64,000 nucleotides of DNA, taken from contig CALRIS020000011.1 of NCBI GenBank assembly GCA_943361795.1, positions 53,112 through 117,111 of the forward strand. The letters are read 5' to 3'. The position numbers and the translations under genes were made by a program. Positions 50,991 to 60,762 of the stretch are shown piece by piece (within the stretch, counting starts at the first letter, position 1; every line of letters begins with the position of its first letter). The DNA is from BAIKAL-G1 sp002737305 (GTDB lineage: Bacteria > Cyanobacteriota > Cyanobacteriia > PCC-6307 > Cyanobiaceae). Below the pieces are notes generated by a model. It had not been told where the DNA came from and ran no database searches. It saw only the letters and a program-made list of their open reading frames with translations.

Positions 50991-53267
50991 TCAGGCGGCC
51001 ACCAGGCCGGAGTGGCGGATCAGGGCCTCGGTGGAGGGCTGGCGGCCGCGGAAGGCCTCAAACACTTCGGCCGGGCTGCGGCTGCCGCCCAGGCTGAGCA
51101 CGGTGTCCCGGAAGCGGCGCCCCGTGGCCTGGATCTGGGCTTCATTGTCTAGGCCGCCATCTTCAAAGGCGCTGAAGGCATCGGCGCTGAGCACCTCGGC
51201 CCACTTGTAGGCGTAGTAGCCGGCCGCATAACCACCGGCAAAGATGTGGCCGAAGGAGCAGAGGAACGCATCGGCATCGATCGGGGCGAGCACCGTGGTG
51301 GTGGTGGCGATGCGGCGGCGCAGCTGCTCAGGCGTCTCGCCGCAGTCCGGGGACCAGGCGCTGTGGAGGTGCAAATCGGTGAGGGCCAGATGGACCTGGC
51401 GCAGGGTGGCCGATCCGCCCATGTAGGTGCGGGCCGCCTGCAACTTGGCGAATTCAGCTTCCGGTAGGGGTTCGCCGCTTTGCCAATGGCGGGCCATGCC
51501 CAGCAGGGTGGCCCGGTCGTAGCACCAGTTCTCCATGAACTGGCTGGGGAGTTCCACCGCATCCCATTCGACGTTGTTGATGCCGGCGGCCTGGGGCCGA
51601 TCCACGGTGGTGAGCATGTGCTGGAGACCGTGGCCGAACTCGTGGAACAGGGTTTCCACCTCTTCGAAGGTCATCAGGCTCGGGCTGTCCCCCACCGGCG
51701 GGCTCTGGTTGCAGATCAGGTAGGCCACGGGCAACACCGGCGTGCCATCGGGGCCGAGGGAGCGCCCCAGGCAGTCGTCCATCCAGGCGCCACCGCGCTT
51801 GCTGCCGGGACGGCTATAGGGGTCGAGGTAAAAGGCGGCGATTGGTTGGCCGGTCCCGGCTGAGGGGGCTTGGGGCGCACCGGGCTGAGGGTCCTGGTCG
51901 GCTGCGGATGCGGCCCCCCCACTGGCCTCGAGCACCCGGAAGAAGCGCACGTCGGCATGCCAGATCGGGGCCTGGCCATCGGCGGCCTCGATGCGGATGC
52001 CAAACAGGCGGCCGCAGAGGGCAAACAGGCCCTCCAGTACCGCCGGCAGGGGGAAGTAGGGCCGCAGGGCTTCGCTATCGAGCGAGAAGCTCTCCTGGCG
52101 CAACACCTCGGCCCAGAAGCTCACATCCCAGGGCTGCAGGTCGCTGGCTTCGGGGGCGCCGTGGCGGGCGGCGCACTGGCGCAGCTGCTCCAGTTCCGCC
52201 GCGGCCATGGGGAAGGCCGCGGCGCGCAACTCCTCCAGCAGCGCCTCGACACTGGTCACCGAGTCGGCCATTTTGGCGGCCAGGCTGAGCTCCGCCCAGT
52301 TGGCCAAGCCCAGCCGGCGCGCCTGGTCGCCCCGCAGGGTGAGGATTGTTTCGATCAGGGGCCAGTTGTTGAGAGGCTCTGCCTTAGGGGATTCGTTGGT
52401 GCCGTCGTTGGTGCTGTGATCGCCGGCGTCGCCCTGGCCGGAGGCCCGGCTGACATGGGCGCGGTAGAGCTGCTCGCGCAGGCTCCGGTTACGGCTGTAC
52501 TTAAGGAAGGGGGCAAAGCGGGGCATGTCCAGGCCCAGCAGCCAGGGGCCGGCCTCGGAGCTGGGCTCGGCGCCATCGGCGGCCTTGAGGTCGGCGGCGC
52601 GGGCCGCCTGGGCCAGCTGGTCCTTGAGGCTGGTCGGTAACCCCTCGGTCTGGGCCGGATCCTCCAGGCTCAGGGTCCAGCCGTTGGTGGCATCGAGCAC
52701 CTGGTTGCTGAAGCGGGTGGAGAGCTCGGCCAGCTCCTGGCTGGCCTGGTTGAAGGCGGCCTGAACCGCGCCCTCCAGGCCCACACCGCGCAGCTGCATG
52801 TCCCGCAGTTCCGCCGCCAGGATCCGCTGCTGGGTGCCATCGAGCCGGCCCGGGGTGCCGATGGTGGCGGCCTGGTGCTGGCGCTCCAGGGTTTGCAGGG
52901 CCTGGAAAATCACCTGGCTCTGGCCGGCCCGGCTGCCGAACTGAACCACCGCCGCCTGCTGGCCGGCATGGGCGAGCCGCAGCTCCGGGCTATTGCAGAC
53001 GCCGTTGAGGTGGCCGACCACGCCCCAGCTCCAGCGCAGTTGCTCGCCGAGGCGTTGCAGGGGGTCCATGACTTCGGCCCAATCGAGCAGGCGTGCGGCA
53101 CCCAGGGCTTGGCAGAGCACCGCCTCAAGGACATCAAGCTCCGCGTTAAGCAGGGACAGCAGCTCGGGGATGTGCTCTTCGACCTGGGCCGCAGTGATCG
53201 CCCCGAAGGCCGGGAGGCCCTTGCCCGTTAACAGGGGAGAAGCCACAACCTTGGTACTGCCGCTCAT
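50991..53267 (-). CDS. prlC: M3-family zinc oligopeptidase (oligopeptidase A-like)
   Basis: A 758-residue cytosolic peptidase of the thimet-oligopeptidase family that degrades short peptides and signal-peptide remnants. Zinc site: VETLFHEFGHGLQHML (HEFGH, about 549-553), with the third ligand Glu in NNVEWDAVELPSQFMENW. Conserved FYLDPYSRPGSKRGGAWMD also fits. A Ser/Asp-rich insertion (about 270-300) and an Ala/Pro-rich insertion (about 455-475) are local. It lies 54 bp upstream of ndhD's stop. Confidence 0.94.
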   Translation of the reverse strand: MSGSTKVVASPLLTGKGLPAFGAITAAQVEEHIPELLSLLNAELDVLEAVLCQALGAARLLDWAEVMDPLQRLGEQLRWSWGVVGHLNGVCNSPELRLAHAGQQAAVVQFGSRAGQSQVIFQALQTLERQHQAATIGTPGRLDGTQQRILAAELRDMQLRGVGLEGAVQAAFNQASQELAELSTRFSNQVLDATNGWTLSLEDPAQTEGLPTSLKDQLAQAARAADLKAADGAEPSSEAGPWLLGLDMPRFAPFLKYSRNRSLREQLYRAHVSRASGQGDAGDHSTNDGTNESPKAEPLNNWPLIETILTLRGDQARRLGLANWAELSLAAKMADSVTSVEALLEELRAAAFPMAAAELEQLRQCAARHGAPEASDLQPWDVSFWAEVLRQESFSLDSEALRPYFPLPAVLEGLFALCGRLFGIRIEAADGQAPIWHADVRFFRVLEASGGAASAADQDPQPGAPQAPSAGTGQPIAAFYLDPYSRPGSKRGGAWMDDCLGRSLGPDGTPVLPVAYLICNQSPPVGDSPSLMTFEEVETLFHEFGHGLQHMLTTVDRPQAAGINNVEWDAVELPSQFMENWCYDRATLLGMARHWQSGEPLPEAEFAKLQAARTYMGGSATLRQVHLALTDLHLHSAWSPDCGETPEQLRRRIATTTTVLAPIDADAFLCSFGHIFAGGYAAGYYAYKWAEVLSADAFSAFEDGGLDNEAQIQATGRRFRDTVLSLGGSRSPAEVFEAFRGRQPSTEALIRHSGLVAA

Positions 53268-53321
53268 CGGTTAGGGACATCGCTGCCCTTATTTCAACCT
53301 GAAGTCTCGAAGCAGCGTGGT

Positions 53322-54896
53322 TCAGCCGAGGGCGGGAAGCCGGCCCAGGGCCACCAGGCTGTGGCGGGCCAGGTCACTGGCCAGGGCTGTCGTGCTGGCC
53401 CCGTAGAAATCGATGGCCACCCGGGGCCAGAAGCCGATGGTGAGGGTGGGCACCAGCAGGCAAAGGCCGATCACCAATTCCCGCGGCTTCATGTCACCCA
53501 CCACAGCGAGGGCCGGAATCCGGGGCCCAAAGAAGACGCGGCGGCAAAGGGACAGCAGATACATCGGCGTCAGTACCAGGCCGATGGCAGCAAGCACCAC
53601 CGCAATGATCCGGAAGGGCACGGTGAAGGCGTCGTTGCTGGTGACCCCAAGAAAAACCGTGATTTCGCTGACAAAGCCACTCATGCCCGGCAGGGCTAGG
53701 GACGCCAGGGAGCTGGCCAGGAAGAAGGCAAAGGTGATCGGCAGCACCTTGGCCAGGCCACCCATGTTGGGGATCGAGAGGGTTTTGGTGCGCTCGTAGA
53801 ACACGCCGGTAATAAAGAACATGGCGGCCGCAATCAGGCCGTGGCTGATCATTTGCAGCATGGCACCGCTAATGCCCAGGCTGTCCACGGCGCCGATCCC
53901 CAGCAACACAAAGCCCATGTGGCTCACCGAGCTGCAGGCAATCCGCCGTTTGACGTTGTCCTGGGCGAAGGCATTGAGGGCCCCATACACAATATTGACG
54001 ATGCCGAGCACAATCAGGGCCGGTGCTAATTGCACATGGGCTTCCGGCAGCATTTGCACGTTGAAGCGAAGTAGGGCGTAGCCGCCCATCTTTAGTAAGA
54101 CCCCCGCCAACAGCATTGAAACTGGCGCATTAGCCTCGCCATGGGCATCGGGAAGCCAGGTGTGCAGCGGGAACATCGGCAGCTTGACGCCGAAGCCGAT
54201 CAGGAAGCCTAGATAACACAGCAGCCCAAAGGTGCCCCCCGGTGAGCGGGTTGCCAATTCCGACAGGTTGAGGGTGAAATGGTCGCCGGAGAGGGCCAGG
54301 GCCAGGCCGCTGAGCAGGATCAGCAGCGAGGCGGTGGCGGTGTAAAGAATGAACTTGGTGGCGGCGTACTGGCGCTGGCTGCCTCCCCAGATCGCAATCA
54401 GTAGATACACCGGCACCAGTTCCAGTTCCCAGGAAAGGAAAAACAGCAGGAAGTCCTGGGAGAGAAACACCAGGGCCTGGGCCGAGGCCTGCAGGAGCAA
54501 CAGGGCGAAGTAGAGCCTGGTCTTTTGATGGATGTTCCAGCTGGCCGCCACCGAAAGCAGGGTCACCAGACCCGAGAGCACGACTAAGGGGGCCGAGAGT
54601 CCATCGGCCGCCAGGGACCATTCGAGGCCCAGGGAGGGCACCCAGGGCACCCGTTCCACCAGTTGCAGGGCGCTGCTGGAGCCGTCAAAGCGCTGGCTGA
54701 ACACCCAGATCATCAGCAGCAGATCGGCCAGAAGCACCCCCAAGGCGATGCTGCGGGGTAGGCGGGGATCGTTGGAATCGCCGGGGAGCAGCATCAGTAC
54801 CGGCGCCATCGCAGCCGGTAGAAGACAAATCAGGCTCAACCAAGGCCAATTGCTAGGGAGGGAGGACGCGGCCGACAGGGGCAGATTCGCGTCCAT
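53322..54896 (-). CDS. ndhD: NAD(P)H-quinone oxidoreductase subunit 4 (NdhD)
   Basis: Proton-pumping membrane subunit of the photosynthetic NDH-1 complex. About 14 helices; key elements SQDFLLFFLSWELELVPVYLL with Glu, YAATKFILYTATAS with Lys, KLPMFPLHTWLPDAHGEANAPVS, and the broken-helix region near GYALLRFNVQMLPEA. Length 524 from ATG 54896; the frame to 54953 adds 19 doubtful residues. Which NdhD paralogue (respiratory/cyclic NdhD1/2 or CO2-uptake NdhD3/4) cannot be decided from one copy, but the lack of adjacent ndhF3 and cupA favours NdhD1-type. Confidence 0.95.
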   Translation of the reverse strand: MDANLPLSAASSLPSNWPWLSLICLLPAAMAPVLMLLPGDSNDPRLPRSIALGVLLADLLLMIWVFSQRFDGSSSALQLVERVPWVPSLGLEWSLAADGLSAPLVVLSGLVTLLSVAASWNIHQKTRLYFALLLLQASAQALVFLSQDFLLFFLSWELELVPVYLLIAIWGGSQRQYAATKFILYTATASLLILLSGLALALSGDHFTLNLSELATRSPGGTFGLLCYLGFLIGFGVKLPMFPLHTWLPDAHGEANAPVSMLLAGVLLKMGGYALLRFNVQMLPEAHVQLAPALIVLGIVNIVYGALNAFAQDNVKRRIACSSVSHMGFVLLGIGAVDSLGISGAMLQMISHGLIAAAMFFITGVFYERTKTLSIPNMGGLAKVLPITFAFFLASSLASLALPGMSGFVSEITVFLGVTSNDAFTVPFRIIAVVLAAIGLVLTPMYLLSLCRRVFFGPRIPALAVVGDMKPRELVIGLCLLVPTLTIGFWPRVAIDFYGASTTALASDLARHSLVALGRLPALG

Positions 54897-55086
54897 CACA
54901 ACTGGCCAGCAGGGAGATATGAAGGCGGGCTGCTTCCCAGCTCCGACCTCCAAGAGGGCCCAATCTATCAGTTTGAGTCTTATTACTCAGTTCAGTGCAA
55001 AGGCCCAGACCAGTCGATTTGGGGGCATTGCACGGGAAGGCCGCCGCCGGTTAGGCCCTGGGCCAGCCCTTGGGGGTAGCCGGATC

Positions 55087-56025
55087 TCAGAGGACGCGCC
55101 AGTGGCTTCCCGTTTGTTGCAGGGGCAGCACCTCGGACCGGGAGGCGACGCCCTCCGATTCCCAGGCCCGAACCATGGCCCGGCTGACGGCCTGGGCCTG
55201 GGCTTCGCAGCTGAGGGCCATCAGGCTCGGTCCGGCGCCGCTGATCACACAGCCCCAGGCACCCGCCTCCAGGGCGGCCCGACGCACCTGCTGTCCGCCC
55301 TGGATCAGGCCCCAGCGATAGGGCTCATGGATGCGGTCGTGCATGCCATCGGCAATGAGGTCGCCGTTGCCCGTGCGCAGCCCCTGCAGCAACAGGGTGA
55401 GGGAGCCCAGGTTGACGACCGCATCGGCCACGGAAATCAGCTTGGGCATCACCCGCCGGGCCTCGCTGGTGGCCAGGCGAATCGCCGGGATTGCCACCAC
55501 CACCTTCACGTCCGGCGACCACTCACAGCGCACCACCCGCCAGCGGTGGGAGGCGGCCTTGGCGGTCATGCAGAGGCCACCCAGCAGGGAGGGCACCACG
55601 TTGTCCGGGTGGCCTTCGATGTCAATCGCCAGTTCCAGTAGTTTTTCGCGGCTCAGGGGTTCACCAATCAGGGCGTTGGCGCCGATCAGGCCGGCCACGA
55701 TCGCCGTGGCGCTGCTGCCCAGGCCCCTAGCCGGCGGCACCCCCAGGCGCACCCGGGCCTCAATCGCCATCGGCTGAACCCCAGCCTCCTTCCAGACCCG
55801 CTGGGCGGCCCGGTACACCAGGTTGTCCGGGCCGCCGCGGAGGTGGGAGCCTTCGCTGCCTTCAATGATCAGGTCGAAGCGCTCCTGATCGCCTTCGATG
55901 CTGCGCAACTCAAAGCGGTTGTTGAGTTCCAGCGCGGCACCAAGGCAATCAAATCCCGGGCCGAGGTTGGCTGTGGTGGCGGGGACATCGACCACAACCC
56001 CCTCTCCGATGTCGGGGCGCACCAT
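55087..56025 (-). CDS. thrB: Homoserine kinase
   Basis: Makes O-phosphohomoserine for threonine. GHMP kinase, 312 residues: VVDVPATTANLGPGFDCLG (about 10-28), the ATP loop PPARGLGSSATAIVAGL (about 93-109), and GCVISGAGPSLMAL at the C-terminus. ThrC is not present. It is followed by a 17-bp minisatellite and glk on the same strand. Confidence 0.96.
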   Translation of the reverse strand: MVRPDIGEGVVVDVPATTANLGPGFDCLGAALELNNRFELRSIEGDQERFDLIIEGSEGSHLRGGPDNLVYRAAQRVWKEAGVQPMAIEARVRLGVPPARGLGSSATAIVAGLIGANALIGEPLSREKLLELAIDIEGHPDNVVPSLLGGLCMTAKAASHRWRVVRCEWSPDVKVVVAIPAIRLATSEARRVMPKLISVADAVVNLGSLTLLLQGLRTGNGDLIADGMHDRIHEPYRWGLIQGGQQVRRAALEAGAWGCVISGAGPSLMALSCEAQAQAVSRAMVRAWESEGVASRSEVLPLQQTGSHWRVL

Positions 56026-56115
56026 GGAATCCTTACTTCTGGGTTCAGTGTCCCACCCCCTGGGACAGCAACCCTGTCAGGGGCCGGGGCGGGGCCTGGG
56101 ACTACCCCTGCCTTT

Positions 56116-56180
56116 CCCTGGCTGCGGCTTTGCCCTGGCTGTGGCTTTTCCCTGCCTGCGGCTTTGTCCTGCCTGCGGCC
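56116..56180. repeat. 17-bp tandem repeat, about 3.8 copies
   Basis: Units CCCTGGCTGCGGCTTTG (56116-56132), CCCTGGCTGTGGCTTTT (56133-56149), CCCTGCCTGCGGCTTTG (56150-56166), and a truncated fourth (56167-56180). They fill the short spacer between glk's stop and thrB's start. Confidence 0.9.
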
Positions 56181-56190
56181 GCTGGCCTGC

Positions 56191-57189
56191 TCAGGCCAGC
56201 AACATCCGGGCCCGACAGGCGGCGCTGAAGAGGCCAGCCTCTGGATCAATCAGGGCCCAGATCGGCACCTGGTGCACGATCGCACCCAGGCGACCCTTGG
56301 CCATTAAGGGATCTAGGAACCGGGCTGAAGTTAGTTCTGGCAATAGTTTCGCTGCCGTGCCGCCACCCACCCAGAGGCCGCCGAGGCAGAGGCTTTGCAG
56401 GACCAGATCACCCGCCACTGAGCCGTAGGCCCCTAGCCACAGGCCCAGGGCACGATCGGCCAGCGGGTCACCAGCTGCCGCCGCCTGCTGGGTGCGCTCG
56501 GGCAGGTCGGCCAAGGCAACAGCCGCTAGTTGGTGTTGATTGCTGGCCTGGTCGCTGCTGAGCAGCCAACGCATCACGTCGCCCAGGCCGGTGCCGCTGA
56601 CGATGCGCTCGATCGAGACCCGCTCGAGGCCCTGGTCGGCGATTAACCATTGCTTGAGGTCCCATTCGTCCTGGTTGCGGGGGGCGAATTCGGCGTGGGA
56701 CGCCTCGGTGGCCAGGGCCACCAGGCCGCTGTTCGTTGGCACCCCCAGGGCCACCCCCAGGCCCGTGCCCGCCCCCAGGATCGCCACCGGTGCCTGGGGA
56801 TCAGCGCCGCTGGCCGGTTGCCAGAGCGGGGCCTGCTGATCGCTGGCCAGGTGGGGCAAGCCGTAGATCAGCGCGGCGAAATCATTGACCAGCTCTAGAT
56901 GCTCCAGGGCACAGGCCTGGCTGAGGCCGTCTTCGTCGAGCTCCCAGGGCAGATTGGTGAATTTCACCCGGCCCTGGCGCACGGGCCCTGCCACGGCCAG
57001 GCAGCCGGCACTGGGCTGGACCTCGCAGCCCGCCAAAAAATGGGCCACCAGGTCGTTGAAATTGGGCCATTGGCCCGAGGCATAGCGCTCCGATCGGGTT
57101 TTGATCAGGCGGGTGCCGTCAACCTGGTAGGTGGCTAGCAGGGTTTTGGTGCCGCCCAGATCTCCAGCCAGCAAGGTGATGGGGGCCAT
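56191..57189 (-). CDS. glk: Glucokinase
   Basis: Phosphorylates glucose to glucose-6-phosphate (ROK/GLK family). 332 residues: AGDLGGTKTLLATY (about 8-21, phosphate loop), LAVAGPVRQGRVKFTNLPW, catalytic Asp in LELVNDFAALIYGL and ILGAGTGLGVALGVP. Suits the native sugar-phosphate metabolism. Neighbours thrB (upstream, minus strand) and thrS; this glk-thrB-ndhD stretch is a standard marine Synechococcus order. Confidence 0.95.
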   Translation of the reverse strand: MAPITLLAGDLGGTKTLLATYQVDGTRLIKTRSERYASGQWPNFNDLVAHFLAGCEVQPSAGCLAVAGPVRQGRVKFTNLPWELDEDGLSQACALEHLELVNDFAALIYGLPHLASDQQAPLWQPASGADPQAPVAILGAGTGLGVALGVPTNSGLVALATEASHAEFAPRNQDEWDLKQWLIADQGLERVSIERIVSGTGLGDVMRWLLSSDQASNQHQLAAVALADLPERTQQAAAAGDPLADRALGLWLGAYGSVAGDLVLQSLCLGGLWVGGGTAAKLLPELTSARFLDPLMAKGRLGAIVHQVPIWALIDPEAGLFSAACRARMLLA

Positions 57190-57261
57190 GGGAACCGATC
57201 GGGGACAAGGTTGGGGGCGAGCCGGCTGGAGACCTAGTGGCCTTTGGCAAGATTTAGGGGT

Positions 57262-59187
57262 TCAAGCCGGCTGGCTGGCGGCCAGATCCAGGCCCGGCGC
57301 CCGCTCCCGGTTGGCCTGGGAAGCGGCGGCCAGCAGGGTTTCGATGGCCACGGCGCCCAAATCGCCATCGCGGCGGCTGCGCAGGCTCAAAGTGCCATTT
57401 TCAGCTTCCTGGGCGCCAATCACCGCCAACACGGGAATCTTTTGCTGCTCGCCGTTGCGAATTAATTTGCCGAGTCGGTCGCCGCTGTGGTCGATGGCGG
57501 CCCGAACTCCGGCGGCCTTGAGTTGGGCCAGGAGGCCTTCCGCGTAGGGCCGCACCTCATCGGTGACGGGCAGCAAACGCACCTGTTCGGCCGCTAGCCA
57601 AAAGGGGAAATCACCGGCGTAGTTTTCAGTCATGATCCCGAAGAACCGTTCCAGGGAGCCGAAGATCGCCCGGTGAATCATGATCGGCCGCTGGCGGCTG
57701 CCGTCGGCGGCCACATACTCCAGGTTGAAGCGTTCGGGCAGGTTGAAATCCAGCTGAATGGTGGAGCATTGCCACATCCGGCCGATCGCATCTTCGATCT
57801 TGAGGTCGATTTTGGGGCCATAGAAGGCGCCGCCACCCTCATCAACCTTGTAGGCCCATCCCTTGCGATCGAGGGCTTCAATCAAGCCCTGGGTGGCCAG
57901 ATCCCAAACGGCATCATCGCCAATCGATTTCTCCGGACGGGTGGAAAGATTGATCTCGTAGGTCTTGAAATCGAAGGTGCTGAGGATTGTTTCGGTGAGA
58001 TCAAGGATCCGTAGGATTTCATCGCCGATCTGCTCGGGCAGGCAGAAGACATGGGCGTCGTCCTGGGTGAAGCCGCGCACCCGCATCAGGCCATGCATCA
58101 CCCCGGGCCGTTCGTAGCGATAGACGGTGCCCAGTTCCGCCCAGCGAATCGGCAGTTCGCGGTAACTGCGCAGCGTGCTGGCGTAGGTGAGCACGTGGAA
58201 GGGGCAGTTCATCGGCTTGAGCTGGTATTGGCGCTCATCCACCTGCATGGGGCCAAACATGCTTTCGGCATAGAAATCAAGGTGGCCCGATGTTTTCCAG
58301 AGGCTGATGTCCGCCACGTGGGGGGTGTAGAGCAGCTCATAGCCATCGGCGAAGTGGGCCGAGCGCCAAAAGTCCTCAATCAGGAGGCGCATGCGGGCAC
58401 CGCGGGGGTGCCAGAACACCAGGCCGGCACCGGCTTCATCCTCAATCGAGAATAGATTTAAATCGGTGCCGAGGCGGCGGTGGTCCCGGCGCAGGGCCTC
58501 TTCCTTGCGGCGTTTGTATTCGGTCAGTTGTTCCGGGGTTTCCCAGGCAGTGCCATAGATGCGCTGCAACTGGGCCCGTTTCTCATCGCCGCGCCAGTAG
58601 GCGCCGGCCACGCTTTCAAGCTCAAAGGCCTTGGGGTTGAGTTCGCTGGTGTTGGCCACGTGGGGACCAGCGCAGAGATCCCACCAGTCGTCCCCCAGGG
58701 TGTAAAGGCTGATGGGTTCCTGGATGCCCGCGAGGATTTCCAGCTTGTAGGGCTCGTTCTGGGCGGTGATGCGGGCTTCCGCTTCGGCCCGGCTCACCTC
58801 CAGCCGTTGCAGGGGTAGGCGCCGGCCGATCAGCTTGCCCATCTCCTTTTTGATCGCCTTGAGATCGGCTTCGGTGAAGGGTTCCGGGTTGTCAAAGTCG
58901 TAGTAGAAGCCCGTTTCGGTCCAGGGGCCGATCGTGACCTGGGCCTTGGGGAAGAGCGTCTGAACCGCCATGGCGAGCACATGGCTCATCGAATGGCGGA
59001 TGCGCAGCAGCTGGGGACTTTCGCTCGTTTTGGGCAGGCTGATCGCCACCGTTGCCTCGCCCCTGGCCCCCAGCGGAGCTGGAGCCCCCTTGGCAGCGGA
59101 CCCAGGGCTAGGCACAGGGGCTGTTGCCGTGCCCGTGGTCGCCGCGCCGTTGCTCAGGGCTGGATCGGCGGAGCGGCTGGCGGTCAC
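57262..59187 (-). CDS. thrS: Threonine-tRNA ligase, TGS domain replaced by low-complexity N-terminus
   Basis: Class II synthetase of 641 residues. The editing domain is intact (RHSMSHV, H65/H69, and LCAGPHVANTSEL), as are class II motifs: MNCPFHVLTY (zinc Cys), MHGLMRVRGFTQDD (His), IMIHRAIFGSLERF (His), and the anticodon-binding C-terminus. The usual TGS domain (first about 60 residues) is absent; the first 60 residues are Ala/Ser/Pro-rich. Editing of Ser-tRNA should still work. The upstream start could be later than ATG 59187. Confidence 0.94.
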   Translation of the reverse strand: MTASRSADPALSNGAATTGTATAPVPSPGSAAKGAPAPLGARGEATVAISLPKTSESPQLLRIRHSMSHVLAMAVQTLFPKAQVTIGPWTETGFYYDFDNPEPFTEADLKAIKKEMGKLIGRRLPLQRLEVSRAEAEARITAQNEPYKLEILAGIQEPISLYTLGDDWWDLCAGPHVANTSELNPKAFELESVAGAYWRGDEKRAQLQRIYGTAWETPEQLTEYKRRKEEALRRDHRRLGTDLNLFSIEDEAGAGLVFWHPRGARMRLLIEDFWRSAHFADGYELLYTPHVADISLWKTSGHLDFYAESMFGPMQVDERQYQLKPMNCPFHVLTYASTLRSYRELPIRWAELGTVYRYERPGVMHGLMRVRGFTQDDAHVFCLPEQIGDEILRILDLTETILSTFDFKTYEINLSTRPEKSIGDDAVWDLATQGLIEALDRKGWAYKVDEGGGAFYGPKIDLKIEDAIGRMWQCSTIQLDFNLPERFNLEYVAADGSRQRPIMIHRAIFGSLERFFGIMTENYAGDFPFWLAAEQVRLLPVTDEVRPYAEGLLAQLKAAGVRAAIDHSGDRLGKLIRNGEQQKIPVLAVIGAQEAENGTLSLRSRRDGDLGAVAIETLLAAASQANRERAPGLDLAASQPA

Positions 59188-59247
59188 GGCTGTTGGGAAG
59201 GGGAATTTCGATCCTACGCAGGGTGAATCGCTCGATACAGTCGATCC

Positions 59248-59646
59248 GTGGACCGTTCCTTACCCGCTCCGGATTCAGGCCAGCTCCTGGAGGAGCTGCT
59301 CGACTCCCTGCTGGCTGATTTCGAGTACTGGTTCCGCCGCGGCCTGGAGCTGCTGGAGCTGGCTCCGGAGGCCCTGCTGCCGCCATCGGAGCAGCGCCGC
59401 CTGGCCACGGCCCTGACCTCGGCCCTGGCGGAACTGGCCGCCGCCCGGGCCCTGTGCCGGGCCAGTCCCTGTCCCATGGCCCTCGACATGGATGCCATGG
59501 TCCCCTGGCACCAGCTGATGTTGCGGGTTTGGAGCCTGTCCAGCCTGTTGCGCCAGGCGGGGGTGGTGCTTCTCGAACCCGAGCCTTCCAGTGAGACCTT
59601 GCCGGGCCAGGAAGGGGAGGGGGCCGCCAGGCCGGGGTTTGGCTAG
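59248..59646 (+). CDS. DUF2605-family helical protein
   Basis: A 132-residue soluble helical protein from GTG 59248. LLEELLDSLLADFEYWFRRG, LELLELAPEALLPPSEQRRL and MALDMDAMVPWHQLML match the cyanobacterial DUF2605 pattern. The C-terminus is Gly/Glu-rich. Function unknown. Divergent from thrS (60 bp between starts) and convergent with trpS. Confidence 0.72.
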   Translation: MDRSLPAPDSGQLLEELLDSLLADFEYWFRRGLELLELAPEALLPPSEQRRLATALTSALAELAAARALCRASPCPMALDMDAMVPWHQLMLRVWSLSSLLRQAGVVLLEPEPSSETLPGQEGEGAARPGFG

Positions 59647-59656
59647 CCCTGGAGGC

Positions 59657-60670
59657 TCAGGCCGCGCCCAGGAAGCCCAGGGCGGCCTTGGTGCGGGCCA
59701 GGGTGGCCTCGGCAACCTCGCTCGCCCGCTGGCGTCCCTTGGCCAGCACCCGATCCAGTTCGGCCGGGTCGCTTGAGAGCTCGGCGTAGCGCTCCTGCAC
59801 CGGCTGCAGGGCGGCGACGGCCGCCTCGGCCAGCAGGGGTTTGAAGCGGCCCCAGCCCATCTCGGCGCATTCGCTGGCCACAGCCCCGCGGGCCTGGCCA
59901 CTGAGCAGGGCATAGAGCCCGAGCAGGTTGTCGGTTTCGGGCCGCTCGGGATTGCCGAATTCCAGACCCATTTGCGGGTCGGTTTTGGCCCGTTTGATTT
60001 TTTTGGTGATCAGCTCGGGGGGATCGAGCAGGTTGATGCGGGAGCCCTCGTTGGGATCGCTCTTGCTCATCTTGCTGCGGCCATCGGTGAGGCTCATCAC
60101 CCGGGCGCCCTCCTTAAGAATCATCGGTTCGGGCACCTTCAACACCGGGGCTTCTTCTGTGCCGAAGCGGCTGTTGATCCGTTGCTGGGCGATGTCCCTG
60201 GCCAGTTCAAGATGTTGCTTCTGGTCCTCTCCCACCGGCACAAGATCGGCGTCATAGAGCAGGATGTCGGCCGCCATCAACACCGGGTAGTCGAGTAGGC
60301 CCACCGAGACGTTGTCCCCCTGCTTGAGGGCCTTTTCCTTAAATTGGATCATGCGTTCAAGCCAGTTAAGCGGCGTGACGCAGTTGAGCAGCCAGCAGAG
60401 TTCACTGTGGGCGGCCACCTGGCTTTGCACGAACACCGTGGCCTTGGCGGGGTCAATCCCGCAGGCCAGATAGAGGGCGGCCGTGCTGCGGGTGTCGGCC
60501 GCCAGCCGGGCCGGATCGTGGGGCACCGTGATCGCGTGCAGATCCACCACACAGAAAAACGTGTCGTGGCTGTCCTGCAGGTTCACCCAGTTGCGGATCG
60601 CCCCAAGCCAGTTGCCCAGGTGTAAGGCCCCGGTGGGTTGCACCCCGGAGAGAACCCTTGCGCGTGCCAT
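59657..60670 (-). CDS. trpS: Tryptophan-tRNA ligase
   Basis: Class I synthetase, 337 residues, standard length. HIGH-like GVQPTGALHLGNWLGAI (about 9-25) and KMSKS-like GRSKMSKSDPNEGSR are intact; also VLMAADILLYDADLVPVGEDQKQH for tRNA/amino-acid recognition. The stop is 11 bp from the convergent DUF2605 gene. Confidence 0.97.
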   Translation of the reverse strand: MARARVLSGVQPTGALHLGNWLGAIRNWVNLQDSHDTFFCVVDLHAITVPHDPARLAADTRSTAALYLACGIDPAKATVFVQSQVAAHSELCWLLNCVTPLNWLERMIQFKEKALKQGDNVSVGLLDYPVLMAADILLYDADLVPVGEDQKQHLELARDIAQQRINSRFGTEEAPVLKVPEPMILKEGARVMSLTDGRSKMSKSDPNEGSRINLLDPPELITKKIKRAKTDPQMGLEFGNPERPETDNLLGLYALLSGQARGAVASECAEMGWGRFKPLLAEAAVAALQPVQERYAELSSDPAELDRVLAKGRQRASEVAEATLARTKAALGFLGAA

Positions 60671-60762
60671 CTGGCTCCAGACCGTTCGGCGGATTCTGCC
60701 CTGCCTGCAGCAGGGCCATCGATGGCCCTCCCCCAGGCCTGTCTTGTCTTGGCAGGGAGAGC

